Shown piece by piece: positions 6,901-15,216 of a stretch of 33,653 nt of DNA (position 1 is its first letter; every line of letters starts with the position of its first letter). The DNA is from Oceanivirga salmonicida. GTDB taxonomy: Bacteria; Fusobacteriota; Fusobacteriia; Fusobacteriales; Leptotrichiaceae. The position numbers and the translations under genes are program-made. Below the pieces are notes generated by a model, which searched no databases, was not told the origin of the DNA, and saw nothing but the letters and a program-made list of their open reading frames with translations. The stretch is taken from positions 1-33,653 of the forward strand of contig NZ_LOQI01000013.1 of assembly GCF_001517915.1 (NCBI RefSeq). The letters are read 5' to 3'.

Positions 6901-8717
6901 AGAAAAAAATTATTATTAACTTATTGGTTTTAGCGGGAATAATGTCTTGTTCTAATACTTCTACTTTTATGACTGATAGTGTTACAACAATTTCTAAAGT
7001 GCAAGGAGTTGCACATAGATCTGCATTAGAAGGAAAAAAAGTTACAAATGTAGAAGGAGTTGTAACAGCATTATATAAAGATAAATATCATAATGGTTTC
7101 TATATTCAAAGTAGAAAAGATGATAAAAACCCTAGAACTTCTGAAGGTATATATGTAGAAAACAAAGCGAATTTTAATGTTGAAAAAGGAGATTTAGTAA
7201 AAGTAAGTGGTTTAGTTAAAGAAATACAATTTTCTAAACCTAATCCAAATGATTTAACTGTAACTTCAATATTTGCTGATGAAATTACACTTATCCAAAA
7301 AAATGTAGAAGTTAAACCTATTATATTTGATGCTTCTAAAATTCCTTTTAATATTCATACAGGAAATAAAGTAGATAAATTAGATATAACTAAAAATGCG
7401 TTAGATTATTATGAATCTTATGAATCTATGTTAGTTAAAGTAAAAGATGCTGTTGTTGTTGGAATAGCAGAAAAATATGGAGAAATAGCAGTAATTGCTG
7501 ATAATGGTAAATACGCTACAAATAGAACTAATAATGGTGGTATTAGATATACATATGATAATGAGCAAACACAAAAATTAATAGTTATTGATAAATTTAT
7601 AAAAATAACAAAAGATAATAAATTCATAGATCCTAATTTCACTCCTAATCCTGGTGATAAATTTGAAGGAGATTTAGAAGGAATTATAGGATTTGATTAT
7701 TCGGATTATAAACTATATAACACTAAACAATTACCTAGATTAATAGATATGACTACAAAAGTAGATACTAATAAATTTGCATATGATAAAAATTCTTTAA
7801 GTGTAGTTTCATATAATATTGAAAACTTTACAATTGCTGATGGTTTAGATAGAGTTATTGAATTAGCAAAACAAGTTAATACTGTACTTAATAAAGCTGA
7901 TATCATTACTTTAATAGAAGTTGGAGATGATGATGGTGGTAATAATGGTAAAACTGACGTTATAAGTGCTGATAAAACTCTAACTGCTATTGTAGAACAA
8001 ATTAAAAAAGAAACTGGTTTAGAATATGGTTATTTAACTGTTAACCCAGAAGATGGAAAAGATGGTGGTTGGCCTGCTATGCATATAAGAAATGCTATAC
8101 TATATAGAAAAGATAGAGTTTCTGTTCCATATATTAATGAAGGTCCATCTAATGTAGATACTGGAATAAAAAATGGTAAATTAGTATACAATCCAGGTAG
8201 ATTAGGAACAGCTAATCCTAACTTCGCTGAAGTAAGAAAACCATTAGTTGCTCATCTAAAATTTGGAGAATATGATGTTTTTGTTGTGGCTAATCACTTA
8301 AAATCAAAAAGATCAGATGATAAATTAAATGGTTTAACAAGACCTGTTGTAAGAAGATCAGAAAATGTAAGAATACCAGAAGGTAAATACATAGGAGAAT
8401 TCTTACAAGAATTATCTAAAAATTTCCCTGATGCTATAATAATGTCTATGGGAGATATGAATGATTTCGAATTTTCTCAAACATTAAAAGAAATGAAAAC
8501 AGATTTAATGGTGAATACGGTAGAATTATTACCTGAAAATGAAAGACATACTTATGTTTATAAAGGAAATTCACAAGTATTAGATAGTTTATTAGTAAAT
8601 AAAAAATATGAAAAAAATATTAATGTAGATATACTTAATATAAATTCAGAATTTACTAAATCACAAGGGTATTTCAGTGATCATGACCCTATATATATAC
8701 AAATAAAATTAAAATAA
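6897..8717 (+). CDS. Surface lipoprotein nuclease (endonuclease/exonuclease/phosphatase family, ExeM/YhcR-like)
   Basis: This 606-residue protein has a lipoprotein signal with lipobox IMSC (Cys18), so it is lipid-anchored outside the cytoplasm. Residues about 40-135 look like an OB-fold nucleic-acid-binding domain (VEGVVTALYKD, FYIQ, GIYVE, GDLVKVSG). From about residue 300 a DNase-I-like domain follows, with SYNIENF, a metal-site Glu in TLIEVGDDDG, VANHLKSK, GDMNDFEFS and the closing SDHDPIYIQI with the catalytic His. This is the layout of large extracellular DNases. It probably degrades host or biofilm DNA, with the upstream acid phosphatase using the nucleotides. RNase activity cannot be excluded. 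Confidence 0.88.
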   Translation: MKKKIIINLLVLAGIMSCSNTSTFMTDSVTTISKVQGVAHRSALEGKKVTNVEGVVTALYKDKYHNGFYIQSRKDDKNPRTSEGIYVENKANFNVEKGDLVKVSGLVKEIQFSKPNPNDLTVTSIFADEITLIQKNVEVKPIIFDASKIPFNIHTGNKVDKLDITKNALDYYESYESMLVKVKDAVVVGIAEKYGEIAVIADNGKYATNRTNNGGIRYTYDNEQTQKLIVIDKFIKITKDNKFIDPNFTPNPGDKFEGDLEGIIGFDYSDYKLYNTKQLPRLIDMTTKVDTNKFAYDKNSLSVVSYNIENFTIADGLDRVIELAKQVNTVLNKADIITLIEVGDDDGGNNGKTDVISADKTLTAIVEQIKKETGLEYGYLTVNPEDGKDGGWPAMHIRNAILYRKDRVSVPYINEGPSNVDTGIKNGKLVYNPGRLGTANPNFAEVRKPLVAHLKFGEYDVFVVANHLKSKRSDDKLNGLTRPVVRRSENVRIPEGKYIGEFLQELSKNFPDAIIMSMGDMNDFEFSQTLKEMKTDLMVNTVELLPENERHTYVYKGNSQVLDSLLVNKKYEKNINVDILNINSEFTKSQGYFSDHDPIYIQIKLK

Positions 8718-8739
8718 TATAATTAAGAATAATATTAAG

Positions 8740-8787
8740 ATAAGGTGTTCTATCCTTTTTAGATGAACACCTTATTTTCTTTTTTTA
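8740..8787 (+). terminator. Rho-independent terminator after the nuclease gene
   Basis: ATAAGGTGTTC (8740-8750) pairs with GAACACCTTAT (8765-8775), an 11-bp stem, followed by a T-rich run on the plus strand. The right arm overlaps the last codons of the convergent protease gene, so the hairpin also ends that transcript region, with a weaker T tract on the minus strand. Confidence 0.85.
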
Positions 8788-9505
8788 TTATTATTAACAT
8801 TATTATTCCAAATATTAGTTCTATTAATATTTGTATTATTGTTACACCCGCTATATTAGCAGATACATAACCACCAGTTATTACCGCAAAATCCCAAAGT
8901 GCATGATAAATCATAAGTGGTATTAAATTTTTTAATTCTACATTTATACAAGCAAATGCTATTCCTATAAAAAATGTCATTATAACTTGTATAAGCATTT
9001 GTAAGAAGGTTATTCCACCAAAAAAATTTACTGAGTGTAATAATGCAAATGCTAAACTAGATATTAAAATTGCATTTACCTTACTTCTACTTTTTAAAAA
9101 TGTTGTTAATACTATTCCTCTGTATATAAGTTCCTCTGAAAATCCGACAAATAATGTTGTTATAAATATTTTAAAAATTAATCCATAACTTTTATTTGTA
9201 AAATCCCCAGTTGCAAAAATCAAAATTAAAATTATAACTAAATTTATTGCCATTACCATAAATACCAGTAAAAATAACTTATTGGCAGATTTATTCCAAT
9301 TATTAAGTGCATATCCTTTAAAATATTTAAAATACATTATGATAGAAAATATACTCATAACTATTTCAAAATATAATAAAATATTAACCATTTCAGGATT
9401 TTCATATGTTAAACCAAAAATACTATGTAATGTAAACATTCCACTTGCAATTATCATTGTATAAATTATTGCTGAAAAAATTGATATTTTTTCTTTTTTA
9501 TTCAT
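8759..9505 (-). CDS. CPBP-family intramembrane metalloprotease (CAAX/Abi type)
   Basis: This 248-residue polytopic membrane protein has about eight hydrophobic segments. Three family motifs are in order: EELIYRG with E124-E125 and R129, FALLHSVNF, and YHALWDF near the C-terminus; these Glu and His residues are the expected active site. ATG 9503-9505 is used because GGAGG lies five bases upstream and inside the longer frame from 9517. The promoter region is shared with the divergent dipeptidase. CPBP members act in prenyl-protein processing, peptide maturation or bacteriocin self-immunity, and nothing nearby picks one of these roles. Confidence 0.88.
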   Translation of the reverse strand: MNKKEKISIFSAIIYTMIIASGMFTLHSIFGLTYENPEMVNILLYFEIVMSIFSIIMYFKYFKGYALNNWNKSANKLFLLVFMVMAINLVIILILIFATGDFTNKSYGLIFKIFITTLFVGFSEELIYRGIVLTTFLKSRSKVNAILISSLAFALLHSVNFFGGITFLQMLIQVIMTFFIGIAFACINVELKNLIPLMIYHALWDFAVITGGYVSANIAGVTIIQILIELIFGIIMLIIIKKENKVFI

Positions 9506-9530
9506 AAAAGCCTCCATATTTTTTTGATTA

Positions 9531-9559
9531 ATGGTATCATATATTGTAAACTATTTCAA
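9531..9559 (-). promoter_or_regulatory. Predicted promoter of the CPBP protease gene
   Basis: On the minus strand TTGAAA (9554-9559) and TACCAT (9531-9536) are separated by 17 bp. Its -35 box lies within the spacer of the divergent plus-strand promoter, so the two promoters occupy the same DNA. Confidence 0.5.
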
Positions 9560-9564
9560 TATAT
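9539..9564. repeat. 8-bp inverted repeat between divergent promoters, possible operator
   Basis: ATATATTG (9539-9546) and CAATATAT (9557-9564) form a perfect dyad with a 10-bp centre. It overlaps the -35 box of each divergent promoter. A dimeric repressor bound here would block both genes. AT-rich dyads do arise by chance in this genome. Confidence 0.35.
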
Positions 9565-9572
9565 GGTATATT
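9544..9572 (+). promoter_or_regulatory. Predicted promoter of the dipeptidase gene
   Basis: TTGTAA (9544-9549) and TATATT (9567-9572) are separated by 17 bp, 25 bp before the ATG. An upstream alternative is TTGATT (9524-9529) with TAAACT (9547-9552). Confidence 0.5.
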
Positions 9573-9597
9573 TAAAGAAAATGAAGGAGGAATTTAT

Positions 9598-11040
9598 ATG
9601 GCTTGTACTACTATTCTTGTTGGAAAAAATGCTAGTTATGACGGATCTACTTTGGTGGCTCGTAATGAAGATTCAGGAGCATCAGGGTTTATGCCAAAAA
9701 AAATGGTTGTTGTCAAAAAAAATGAAAACCCTAAAAAGTATATCTCTGTATTATCAAAGGTAGAAATAGATTTACCTGAAAAAAGTATGCATTATACTGC
9801 TACTCCTAATGCTATTAAAAAACAAGGTCTTTGGGCTTGTTGTGGTGTTAATGAACTTAATATTTCTATGAGTGCTACTGAAACTATAACAGCAAATGAA
9901 AGAGTTTTAGGTGCTGATCCATTAGTTAAAACTGGTATTGGAGAAGAAGATATGGTAACTATAACTCTACCATATATTAAATCTGCTCGTGAAGGAGTTA
10001 TAAGACTTGGTGCTTTACTTGAAAAATATGGAACATACGAAATGAACGGTATAGCATTTCAAGATGAAAACGAAATATGGTGGCTAGAAACTATTGGTGG
10101 GCATCATTGGATGGCTAAACGTGTGCCTGATAATGAATATGTGGTTATGCCTAATCAATTAGGTATAGATAGTTTTGATTTAAAAGATGCTTTCGGTAAA
10201 CAAAAAGAACATATGTGTTCTAGCGATTTAAAAGAATTTATAACTAAATATCATCTTGACCTTAGAAATAACGATGATGAAATATTTAATCCTAGACATG
10301 CCTTTGGAACTAATACAGATGCTGACCATGTATATAATACACCAAGAGCATGGGTAATACAAAGATACTTTAATCGTAATTGGAATTTATGGGATGGAAC
10401 AGAAGCTGATTATAGACCAGATTCAGATGATATACCATGGAGTAGAGTTCCAGAAAAGAAAATAACTATTGAAGATATTAAATATGTATTATCTCATCAT
10501 TTCCAAGGAACACCTTATGATCCTTACATAAAACGTGGAGATACTTCTTATAAAGGAGCATTTAGACCAATAGGAATTAATCGTAATAATGTTCTTGGAT
10601 TAGTACAAATAAGACCATATATGCCTAAAGATATAAAAGCTATACAATGGATGGCTTTTGGTTCTAATGTATTTAATGCTATAGTTCCATTTTATGTAAA
10701 TGTTGATGCTTTTCCAAAGTATTTCTCAAATACAACAGATAAAGTAACTACAAATAATTTTTATTGGACAAATAGAATAATAGCAGCATTAGCAGATGCA
10801 AACTTTAATGCTACTAGTTCTCATATAGAACGTTATCAAATTAAAGTTTTATCAATGGGAAATAATTTAGTTAATAAATATGATGCATTATGTGATAAGA
10901 AAAATTCTAAGAAAATTAGTGAAAAAGCAAATGAAGAAATTACAAAAATGGTACAAAAAGAAACAGAAGATTTATTAAATAAAGTACTACTTAGTGCAAG
11001 TTTAAATATGAAAAACGGATTTGCAAGATCTGATGCATAA
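9598..11040 (+). CDS. pepD: C69-family dipeptidase (PepD/PepDA type)
   Basis: This 480-residue Ntn-hydrolase cleaves dipeptides of broad specificity, probably in the cytoplasm because no signal peptide is visible. The start MACTTILVGKNASYDGSTLVARNED is the family signature: Cys3 is the expected nucleophile after removal of the first residues, and the DGST-x-x-ARNED strand follows. ETIGGHHWMAKRVPD near residue 162 and QIRPYMP near 335 are also typical. AAGGAGG sits seven bases before the ATG. The length matches family members. It is followed 17 bp later by a TMEM175-like channel gene, probably in one transcript. It fits an asaccharolytic, peptide-using lifestyle. Confidence 0.93.
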   Translation: MACTTILVGKNASYDGSTLVARNEDSGASGFMPKKMVVVKKNENPKKYISVLSKVEIDLPEKSMHYTATPNAIKKQGLWACCGVNELNISMSATETITANERVLGADPLVKTGIGEEDMVTITLPYIKSAREGVIRLGALLEKYGTYEMNGIAFQDENEIWWLETIGGHHWMAKRVPDNEYVVMPNQLGIDSFDLKDAFGKQKEHMCSSDLKEFITKYHLDLRNNDDEIFNPRHAFGTNTDADHVYNTPRAWVIQRYFNRNWNLWDGTEADYRPDSDDIPWSRVPEKKITIEDIKYVLSHHFQGTPYDPYIKRGDTSYKGAFRPIGINRNNVLGLVQIRPYMPKDIKAIQWMAFGSNVFNAIVPFYVNVDAFPKYFSNTTDKVTTNNFYWTNRIIAALADANFNATSSHIERYQIKVLSMGNNLVNKYDALCDKKNSKKISEKANEEITKMVQKETEDLLNKVLLSASLNMKNGFARSDA

Positions 11041-11057
11041 TTATATGAAAGGGTTAT

Positions 11058-11645
11058 ATGAAAAAACAAAGATTAGAAGCATTTAGTGATGGAGTTCTAG
11101 CGATTATTATTACTATAATGGTATTAGAATTTAAGGCTCCAAAAGGACATGATTTTAAAGATTTAGTAGAAGTTATGCCAATTTTTATAAGTTATGTCAG
11201 TAGTTTTTTCTTTATTTCAATTTATTGGATAAATCATCATAATTTATTGCAAGCTACAACTAAAGTAAATTCAAAAATTTTATGGTCTAACCTACACTTA
11301 TTATTTTGGTTATCATTGATACCTTTTGCTACTTCATGGTTAGGAAGAAGAGAAATATACAATGCACCAGTAATTTTGTATTCAACAATATTATTTTTAT
11401 CTAGAATAACTTATTCTAGATTAGCATATAATATAGCGAAAAATGAAGGAGAAAATTCACATTTATCAAAAGCGTTAAATAATAATAAAAAAGGAAGATT
11501 AATAACTTTTTTAAATTTTTTAGCGATAATAATTGCATTTTATAACCCTTTATTTACAAGCATATTTTTAATATTAGTAGCAATTAGTTGGATTATTCCT
11601 AATAAACAAATAGAAAAAGCATATCATTTAATGACAAATAAATAA
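11058..11645 (+). CDS. TMEM175/DUF1211-family membrane protein (potassium channel family)
   Basis: This 195-residue membrane protein has about six TM segments. The N-terminus RLEAFSDGVLAIIITIMVLEFK holds the R-x-x-x-F-S-D-G family motif; the FSD motif of the first helix forms the selectivity pore in characterised bacterial TMEM175 channels, which conduct K+. The length is normal for a single-repeat bacterial member that would assemble as a tetramer. An AAAGGG SD precedes the ATG. It is probably co-transcribed with pepD. A link between peptide use and K+ balance is not shown by the sequence. Confidence 0.85.
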   Translation: MKKQRLEAFSDGVLAIIITIMVLEFKAPKGHDFKDLVEVMPIFISYVSSFFFISIYWINHHNLLQATTKVNSKILWSNLHLLFWLSLIPFATSWLGRREIYNAPVILYSTILFLSRITYSRLAYNIAKNEGENSHLSKALNNNKKGRLITFLNFLAIIIAFYNPLFTSIFLILVAISWIIPNKQIEKAYHLMTNK

Positions 11646-11651
11646 AATTAT

Positions 11652-11696
11652 AAAAAAATCTGAGTTCATTTATAACGAATTCAGATTTTTATTTTT
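11652..11696. terminator. Bidirectional terminator between the channel and peroxidase genes
   Basis: Arms around 11654-11667 and 11677-11690 pair over about 14 bp (AATCTGAGTTC with GAATTCAGATT, one G-U pair) with a 9-nt loop. The stem is flanked by A runs on the left and T runs on the right, so it can stop transcription from both convergent genes. Confidence 0.85.
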
Positions 11697-12165
11697 ATAA
11701 TAATTTTTCTATATCATCACATATTTTTTCAGGTTCTGTATTAGGAGCAAATCTTTTAACTACATTTCCATTTTTATCTATTAAAAACTTAGTAAAATTC
11801 CATTTTATGCTACTTCCTAAAAGTCCACTTTTTTGTTCTTTTAAATATGTATAAAGTTTATGTTCATTTTCTCCATTAACTTCAATTTTTTCCATTATAG
11901 GAAAAGTTACACCAAAATTTAACTTACACTCACTAGCAACTTTATCTGCTGGGTCTGGTTCTTGTTCTCCAAATTGATTACAAGGGAAACCTAAGATTAT
12001 AAAGCCATCTTTTCCATAAGTTTCATATAATTTTTGTAGACCTAAATATTGTTTAGTAAAACCACACTTACTTGCAACATTTACTATAAGTATAACCTTA
12101 TCTTTATATTCACTTAACTTAATTTCCTCTCCATTTGATTTTTTTACTTCTATATCATATAACAT
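11695..12165 (-). CDS. Glutathione peroxidase-family thiol peroxidase
   Basis: This 156-residue cytoplasmic protein reduces hydrogen peroxide and organic hydroperoxides. The NVASKCGFT motif supplies the peroxidatic Cys34 (Cys, not selenocysteine), LGFPCNQFGEQEP the tetrad Gln64, and KWNFTKFLID the tetrad Trp and Asn. Cys80 (ASECKLN) sits where thioredoxin-dependent members carry the resolving Cys, so thioredoxin may be the real donor. ATG 12163-12165 is preferred because AGGAG lies eight bases before it; two starts closer to the SD are alternatives. The gene stands alone behind its own promoter. Confidence 0.92.
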   Translation of the reverse strand: MLYDIEVKKSNGEEIKLSEYKDKVILIVNVASKCGFTKQYLGLQKLYETYGKDGFIILGFPCNQFGEQEPDPADKVASECKLNFGVTFPIMEKIEVNGENEHKLYTYLKEQKSGLLGSSIKWNFTKFLIDKNGNVVKRFAPNTEPEKICDDIEKLL

Positions 12166-12186
12166 TTTCATCACTCCTTTTCAATT

Positions 12187-12216
12187 ATTGTAACATTAAA
12201 ATACTTATTTTAACAA
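12187..12216 (-). promoter_or_regulatory. Predicted promoter of the peroxidase gene
   Basis: On the minus strand TTGTTA (12211-12216) and TACAAT (12187-12192) are separated by 18 bp, about 22 bp before the start codon. Confidence 0.5.
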
Positions 12217-12274
12217 GTTTTTAATTCTCTATATTTAAAATTTTCCAAATATTTTCTTTAATTACATTTATATT

Positions 12275-12452
12275 TTATTCCTGTTCATTTCTCATTCTAA
12301 ACCTTATTTTAAATTTACTACTTTTAATACTTGTATCATTAAGTCTTTAAAGTGCCATAAGTTGAGTTCTTGCAAGTTTTCTAAGTTCAATCATTCTATT
12401 TGATTGACTTATTCCTTTTTCTATTATAATCTTTTGCCTAGCATTTATTTTA
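12275..12452 (-). pseudogene. Possible decayed gene fragment downstream of tag
   Basis: The 292-bp stretch between the peroxidase and tag holds no intact gene. On the minus strand, directly behind the tag stop and in its frame, an open segment reads KINARQKIII, EKGISQSNRM, IELRKLARTQLMAL to a TAA at 12347-12349. After a frame change it continues as LNDTSIKSSKFKIRFRMRNEQE to a TAA at 12275-12277. Codon use and amino-acid texture look protein-like, but there is no start codon or SD. I could not identify a family. Chance open sequence is the alternative. Confidence 0.25.
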
Positions 12453-12457
12453 TCTCT

Positions 12458-13021
12458 TTATTTTCTAAAACAACAATTCACTTGATGGTCATTTACCATA
12501 CCAATAGACTGCATATATGCATATATTATGGTTGAACCAACGAAACTCATTCCCCTTTTTTTCAAATCTTTTGAAATAAGGTCTGAAAGTTCTGTTTTTA
12601 CTGGAACTTCTGATAATTTTCCAAACTTATTTTTTATTGGCTTATGACCAACAAATTCCCATATATATTTAGAAAAACTACCAAATTCTTTTTGAATTTC
12701 CATAAATACTCTAGCATTTTTTATTGTAGAATTTATCTTTAATTTATTTCTAACTATACCCTCATTTTGTATAAGTTCATTTATCTTATTTTCATCATAT
12801 TTTGCTATCTTTTTATAATCAAAATTATCAAATGCTCGTCTATAATTTTCTCTTTTTTTTAAAATAGTTTCCCAAGAAAGACCTGCCTGAGCCCCTTCTA
12901 ATATTAGCATTTCAAATAATATATCATCATCAAATTTGGGGACTCCCCATTCATTATCATGATACTTAACATAATCTAGATTATTTAATTTAACCCAATC
13001 ACAACGCTTTTTATTTTCCAT
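12458..13021 (-). CDS. tag: DNA-3-methyladenine glycosylase I
   Basis: This 187-residue base-excision enzyme removes 3-methyladenine from alkylated DNA. The zinc ligands of the family are all present with correct spacing: Cys7, His21, His179 and Cys183. NEWGVP near residue 23, EGAQAGLSWETIL near 41 and RGMSFVGSTIIYAYMQSIGMVNDH near 155 are signature segments. The ATG lies inside the end of ogt (11-nt overlap), so translation is coupled. The ogt-tag pair handles two kinds of alkylation damage. The length is normal for Tag. Confidence 0.96.
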   Translation of the reverse strand: MENKKRCDWVKLNNLDYVKYHDNEWGVPKFDDDILFEMLILEGAQAGLSWETILKKRENYRRAFDNFDYKKIAKYDENKINELIQNEGIVRNKLKINSTIKNARVFMEIQKEFGSFSKYIWEFVGHKPIKNKFGKLSEVPVKTELSDLISKDLKKRGMSFVGSTIIYAYMQSIGMVNDHQVNCCFRK

Positions 13022-13523
13022 TTTCTTTTTCTATTTTAAGAAGTCTTTTCTTTACAGCAAGTCCTCCTCCATAGCCTCCTAGTTCTCCATTTGAATTAAT
13101 AACTCTATGACAAGGGATTATAACAGAAATGGCATTTGCTCCATTTGCTCCTGCTACAGCCCTAACAGCCTTAGGATTATTAATCTTATTTGCTAAATCT
13201 AAATATGAAACAGTTTGACCATAAGGTATATTTATAAGTTCTGTCCATACTTGTTTTTGAAAATCTGTCCCTACTGTTAATAAAGGAATATTAAATTTTT
13301 TTCTTTTTCCTTCTAAATACTCATCAATTTGTTTTTTCGTTTTAATAATAAGTTTAGTCTCTTTTTCTACAAATTCTGCTTGTAATTCCTTTTTTATTCT
13401 ATTATCAACTGTTGTTCTCATTCTACGCCAACGAAAATCTAAAAGACATAATTTATTTTCATAAGAACCTATTATAAGTTCTCCTATCTTTGTTTTATAA
13501 TAAAAAACATTTATTTCATTCAT
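13011..13523 (-). CDS. ogt: Methylated-DNA--protein-cysteine methyltransferase
   Basis: This 170-residue suicide enzyme takes methyl groups from O6-methylguanine and O4-methylthymine. The acceptor Cys138 lies in the IPCHRV motif, followed by the GELGGYGGGLAVKKRLL helix. The DNA-binding helix-turn-helix is around FQKQVWTELINIPYGQTVSY and AVRAVAGANGANA. The short N-terminal domain marks the Ogt type, without an Ada domain. The SD GGAG lies before ATG 13521-13523, 14 bp behind the upstream membrane-protein gene. It is co-transcribed and overlapping with tag. Confidence 0.95.
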   Translation of the reverse strand: MNEINVFYYKTKIGELIIGSYENKLCLLDFRWRRMRTTVDNRIKKELQAEFVEKETKLIIKTKKQIDEYLEGKRKKFNIPLLTVGTDFQKQVWTELINIPYGQTVSYLDLANKINNPKAVRAVAGANGANAISVIIPCHRVINSNGELGGYGGGLAVKKRLLKIEKENGK

Positions 13524-13537
13524 TATTTTATCTCCAT

Positions 13538-14377
13538 TTAATCTATTTCATATTTACCAATTGAATACAAATAATCTTTTAACATTTCAATTCCATCATC
13601 TTTTATAGATAAATATATACTTTTAGCATGACCACTTTCAGAGAAAAATCTTATTACAGTCTTAGTAAATACCCAATTTTGCTCTTTATAAATTTTAAAA
13701 TAATTATATAAACTTAAATCAACAAAACTTTCATATTTAAAATCTATTAAAAGATTATCAACTATTTCAACATTATTAATTTCAAATGTTGCTAATCCCT
13801 CATTATAATTAGTAAGTCCTGTATCTTCGCTTTCTTTTAAAAATTTAACTGTTTTTCTACAATTTATGTATTTTCTGAAAAAACTACTAATAAATATAAT
13901 AATCATTGCAAAAACTCTAATATCATAAATTAATCTATCAAAAATAATGTCAAGCCAATTTTGTCTTTCTAATGCATATTCATAAATATAACTGTCCCAA
14001 TCTTTATATTGATTTTTAAGATTTTCTATATCTTCATTAAGTATTTTTTCTATCTTCCCCTTAACTTCAATAATATTCTTTTCACTTGCATTTTTTAAAA
14101 CTGAAATTTTGTCTTTATCTCTTGAAAAAATTATAATTATTTCATTATTATCTGTTAATGCATGAACAATATGTTCATTGGTTTCATTTTCATATTCTTC
14201 TCCTACTGAAACAATATTAACACTACGATATCTTTCATTCGTTATATTGTTTGGAGTTAATTTTTCATATTCTACATTAAGGGCATCATAAAATAATCCT
14301 GCTGCTAACATTAATAATAATAGTACTAAAAACCTATATTTCCAAAGCCTTTTTTTCATTCTTTTTAATCTATTCAC
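13538..14377 (-). CDS. Two-TM membrane protein of unknown function, third of three tandem paralogues
   Basis: The protein has 279 residues from GTG 14375-14377, chosen because GGAGG is five bases upstream and the start then matches the basic N-termini of its two paralogues; the longer frame uses a TTG that overlaps the SD. The layout is TM1 at about 14-32, an extracytoplasmic domain to about 145 with a conserved HALTDNNEI motif, TM2 at about 150-170, and a cytoplasmic alpha/beta domain to the end. It is the most diverged of the three copies. ogt starts 14 bp downstream, so it is probably in the same transcript as the DNA-repair pair. I do not recognise the family. Confidence 0.7.
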   Translation of the reverse strand: MNRLKRMKKRLWKYRFLVLLLLMLAAGLFYDALNVEYEKLTPNNITNERYRSVNIVSVGEEYENETNEHIVHALTDNNEIIIIFSRDKDKISVLKNASEKNIIEVKGKIEKILNEDIENLKNQYKDWDSYIYEYALERQNWLDIIFDRLIYDIRVFAMIIIFISSFFRKYINCRKTVKFLKESEDTGLTNYNEGLATFEINNVEIVDNLLIDFKYESFVDLSLYNYFKIYKEQNWVFTKTVIRFFSESGHAKSIYLSIKDDGIEMLKDYLYSIGKYEID

Positions 14378-14410
14378 ATGTACCTCCAAATATTTGTATT
14401 TTTCATCAAT

Positions 14411-15208
14411 TTAACCTAAATAATCTATTAATATATCAAGTTCTCGTTTATTCATTTTAGGTAATTTTATTTTTATATTTTCGTTTTTAGAAAAACATTC
14501 TAATTCAAAATATGTTGTAATAAAACCATATGCTTTATGCTCTATAATTTTAAAACTACTGTATTTTTCTAAATTAATAACAGAACCCCACCTAAGCTCT
14601 ATTAAGTAATCATCAACTATTTCAATATATTTACTAATTTTTAATGTTGTTTCTTTTGTATTATAATCACTTTCAAGTAAAAAGTTAATAGCTTTTTTAC
14701 TTTTTCTAAAACTCATTATTTTTATTACAGACAATATTAAAAATATTAGTATTATATATGCCGAAAATGAATATCTCACCCACATACTCTCAATATGAAA
14801 AGAATAGTTATAAAATGGAGTGTCTTTATCTGCATATGATTTTTCTAAAAATTCAATACTTTTTTCAGAAAGATTTTTTAATTCTCCCTCAATAAGAATT
14901 TTATTAGTTTCGCTTGCCTTTTTTAAATTTACAAAATTCTCTTCATTCTTTGAAGTTACTAGAATTACTTCATTATTATCAGTTAAAGTATGTGCAAAAT
15001 AGGTTTTAGAGTTTTCGTTGTATGATACTTCTCCTGTTAAAATAATATAGGCTTTACGCTTTACAGAATCTCTTGCATTATCCATATTTAAATTTTCATA
15101 ATTTATAGATATAATTTTTAAAATAAACATTAATAATATTCCAAAAATAAAAAATGCGAATATATTTTCTTTCATTTGATTTTTTTTAATTTTTTCTACT
15201 CTCGTCAT
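14411..15208 (-). CDS. Two-TM membrane protein of unknown function, second of three tandem paralogues
   Basis: The protein has 265 residues. It opens MTRVEKIKKNQMK, close to the upstream copy's MTRTGKIRKNQIK, and has TM1 at about 16-34, an ectodomain with HTLTDNNEV, TM2 at about 148-168 and a C-terminal cytoplasmic domain. Shared later motifs are FLLESDYNTKE-TLK and ELRWG. The SD AGGGGG overlaps the stop of the upstream gene, and the identical GGGGGCATTATGAC context stands before both genes, so the duplication included the translation start. The gap is 8 bp. Function is unknown; signal-sensing or envelope roles are only guesses. Confidence 0.7.
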   Translation of the reverse strand: MTRVEKIKKNQMKENIFAFFIFGILLMFILKIISINYENLNMDNARDSVKRKAYIILTGEVSYNENSKTYFAHTLTDNNEVILVTSKNEENFVNLKKASETNKILIEGELKNLSEKSIEFLEKSYADKDTPFYNYSFHIESMWVRYSFSAYIILIFLILSVIKIMSFRKSKKAINFLLESDYNTKETTLKISKYIEIVDDYLIELRWGSVINLEKYSSFKIIEHKAYGFITTYFELECFSKNENIKIKLPKMNKRELDILIDYLG

Positions 15209-15216
15209 AATGCCCC

